From contig CBDUBS010000221.1 of assembly GCA_965365445.1 (NCBI GenBank), forward strand, positions 1 through 5,971: 5,971 nt of DNA, read 5' to 3'. The notes beneath the pieces were generated by a model, which saw only the letters and a list, made by a program, of their open reading frames with translations, was not told the origin of the DNA and searched no databases. Numbering within the stretch: the first letter of the stretch is position 1; every line of letters starts with the position of its first letter. The stretch comes from CBDUBS01 sp965365445 (GTDB lineage: Bacteria; Bacteroidota; Rhodothermia; Rhodothermales; DASSAV01). Positions 5,038-5,971 of the stretch are shown piece after piece. A program made the translations under genes and the position numbers.

Positions 5038-5826
5038 TCAGGGCGCCGAATCGGCCGCCCCTTCTTCCTCGGAGCTGTCATCCAGGTACAACCGGACCTC
5101 GAACCCTTCGCGTACCTGCGTTCCGGGTTCGCGGCTTTGCCGGATGATGTAGAGCGTGGAATCGCCCTCCGGATAGGAGTCCCCGCGCACCACGACGGAC
5201 CGCAACCGACTGCGAAGCAACATCCGCTGCGCATCCGCTATGGTCGAGCCCGTAACGTCGGGCACCGTAACGAGCTGCGTGCCCAGGCCGGTGCTGTACC
5301 ACAGGTTTACGGTTGCTCCCTCGGTTACCGTGCTTCCGGACGCCGGCGACTGCCGGGTGATCGTGTTTTCATACGGGGAGGGGATCGTGTCCGGCTCCAT
5401 GCTGCCGACCTCCAGCCCGGCCGCCTTCAACCTGTTCCGGGCCTCCCGCATCGAGATGCCTTCTACGCGCGGCACCGTAACCGTCGGGGCGCTCCCACTG
5501 TTTATCGTAAGGTAAATCCGGCGGTTTGGTTTTACCGCAAGCTCCGGGCGCGGCGTCTGGTCTACGACCACATTGGGCGGGAAATTCGGGTTGAACCGTT
5601 GCACGACCACCTCGGCGCGGAGATCGTGCGATGCGAGGACGCGCTGCGCCTCTTCCAGGGGCATCTTGCGCACGTTCGGCACCTCCAGCGAAACCTCCTG
5701 CCGCGTATACACCGGCATGATGAAGCTGTTGAACAGCACATACCCGATTGCAAGGACAACGACGAGCGCTCCGAGCCCGCCCCAGAAGTATACGTTCGAA
5801 GCCAACGAGAGCAAGCGTTTCATCAT
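5038..5826 (-). CDS. Membrane-anchored protein with three PASTA domains
   Basis: A 262-residue protein with a short cytoplasmic N-terminus (MMKRLLSLASNVYF), one transmembrane segment at about 15-37 and an extracytoplasmic part built of three PASTA domains at roughly 45-112, 115-179 and 185-249. Each begins with the typical VP-x-V (VPNV, VPRV, VPDV), continues with an A...L helix, and two of the three have the Q-x-P/Q-S-x-x-x-G turn. It ends in an acidic low-complexity tail (DDSSEEEGAADSAP). PASTA domains are known from Ser/Thr kinases and penicillin-binding proteins, where they sense or bind peptidoglycan or beta-lactams. Here there is no kinase or transpeptidase domain, so a scaffold or sensor role in cell-wall synthesis is inferred. 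From memory, such stand-alone PASTA proteins occur in Bacteroidota near ddl and rluD, which may lie beyond the window. I chose the ATG at 5826 (the next codon is also ATG) because it precedes the membrane anchor; the frame stays open to the window edge. Confidence 0.94.
   Translation of the reverse strand: MMKRLLSLASNVYFWGGLGALVVVLAIGYVLFNSFIMPVYTRQEVSLEVPNVRKMPLEEAQRVLASHDLRAEVVVQRFNPNFPPNVVVDQTPRPELAVKPNRRIYLTINSGSAPTVTVPRVEGISMREARNRLKAAGLEVGSMEPDTIPSPYENTITRQSPASGSTVTEGATVNLWYSTGLGTQLVTVPDVTGSTIADAQRMLLRSRLRSVVVRGDSYPEGDSTLYIIRQSREPGTQVREGFEVRLYLDDSSEEEGAADSAP
5041..5060. terminator. Hairpin at the pyrR/PASTA convergence
   Basis: GGGCG (5041-5045) pairs with CGCCC (5056-5060). The stem continues, past a bulged C at 5055, as CCG (5046-5048) with CGG (5052-5054), loop AAT: eight pairs in 20 bases. 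It begins five bases after the pyrR stop codon and lies inside the last codons of the PASTA gene. The plus strand continues with a pyrimidine-rich CTTCTTCCTC rather than a true T tract, so it is better seen as a 3'-end stabilising structure or weak bidirectional terminator. Confidence 0.35.
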
Positions 5827-5971
5827 GACCGACCGGCGACCGGAAGTTGCAGTGCCAAAACCCGACACCTCGCAAACCCGGTTTAACGCTACGAGTTTCC
5901 CGCCGTCCGCGCCCGGGGAGGAGGCGGGAATGCTTGAGGGGTGCAATTCGGGCGAGTTTTTCCTTCCGCTT

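Noticed and set aside
5137..5886. 249-codon plus-strand frame antisense to the PASTA gene
   Set aside because: It is a shadow frame; the opposite strand encodes three clear PASTA domains and a membrane anchor.

Overview
This is a G+C-rich, tightly packed chromosomal segment carrying seven protein genes and no RNA gene, mobile element or CRISPR array that I can see. The content points to the Bacteroidota/Rhodothermota side of the tree (Rhodothermus- or Salinibacter-like). Evidence for that: a long acidic gap-free TPR protein of a type common in that group, a free-standing membrane-anchored PASTA protein, a small exported FN3-like protein, and starts that lack a Shine-Dalgarno sequence. This placement is inference; no phylogenetic marker was searched.

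Layout. Positions 1-2244 are on the minus strand: a twelve-repeat TPR protein (832-2244) followed 88 bases downstream by a YdfG-type short-chain dehydrogenase (743 down to 1, cut by the window edge about ten residues before its expected end). A 358-base divergent spacer (2245-2602) separates them from the plus-strand genes. It holds a long-range 11-bp stem and, just before tmk, two mutually exclusive hairpins, one with a T7 tract. Then come tmk (thymidylate kinase, 2603-3253) and a Fur-family metalloregulator (3316-3789), which probably form one transcription unit ended by a hairpin plus T7 at 3852-3876. Next are a small exported beta-rich protein of unknown function (3976-4401) and pyrR (4521-5036). 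PyrR converges on a minus-strand PASTA protein (5038-5826) with one base between the two stop codons.

How the genes fit together. Two plus-strand genes concern pyrimidine nucleotides: tmk makes dTDP for DNA synthesis, and pyrR encodes a UMP-responsive regulator/uracil phosphoribosyltransferase. Fur is global metal regulation, and the PASTA protein probably acts at the periplasmic face on peptidoglycan. No single pathway unites them; this reads as ordinary core genome. The points most worth a second look are non-coding: the attenuator-like tmk leader, the long-range stem in the divergent spacer, and the structured gap after fur. I found no convincing new multi-gene system.
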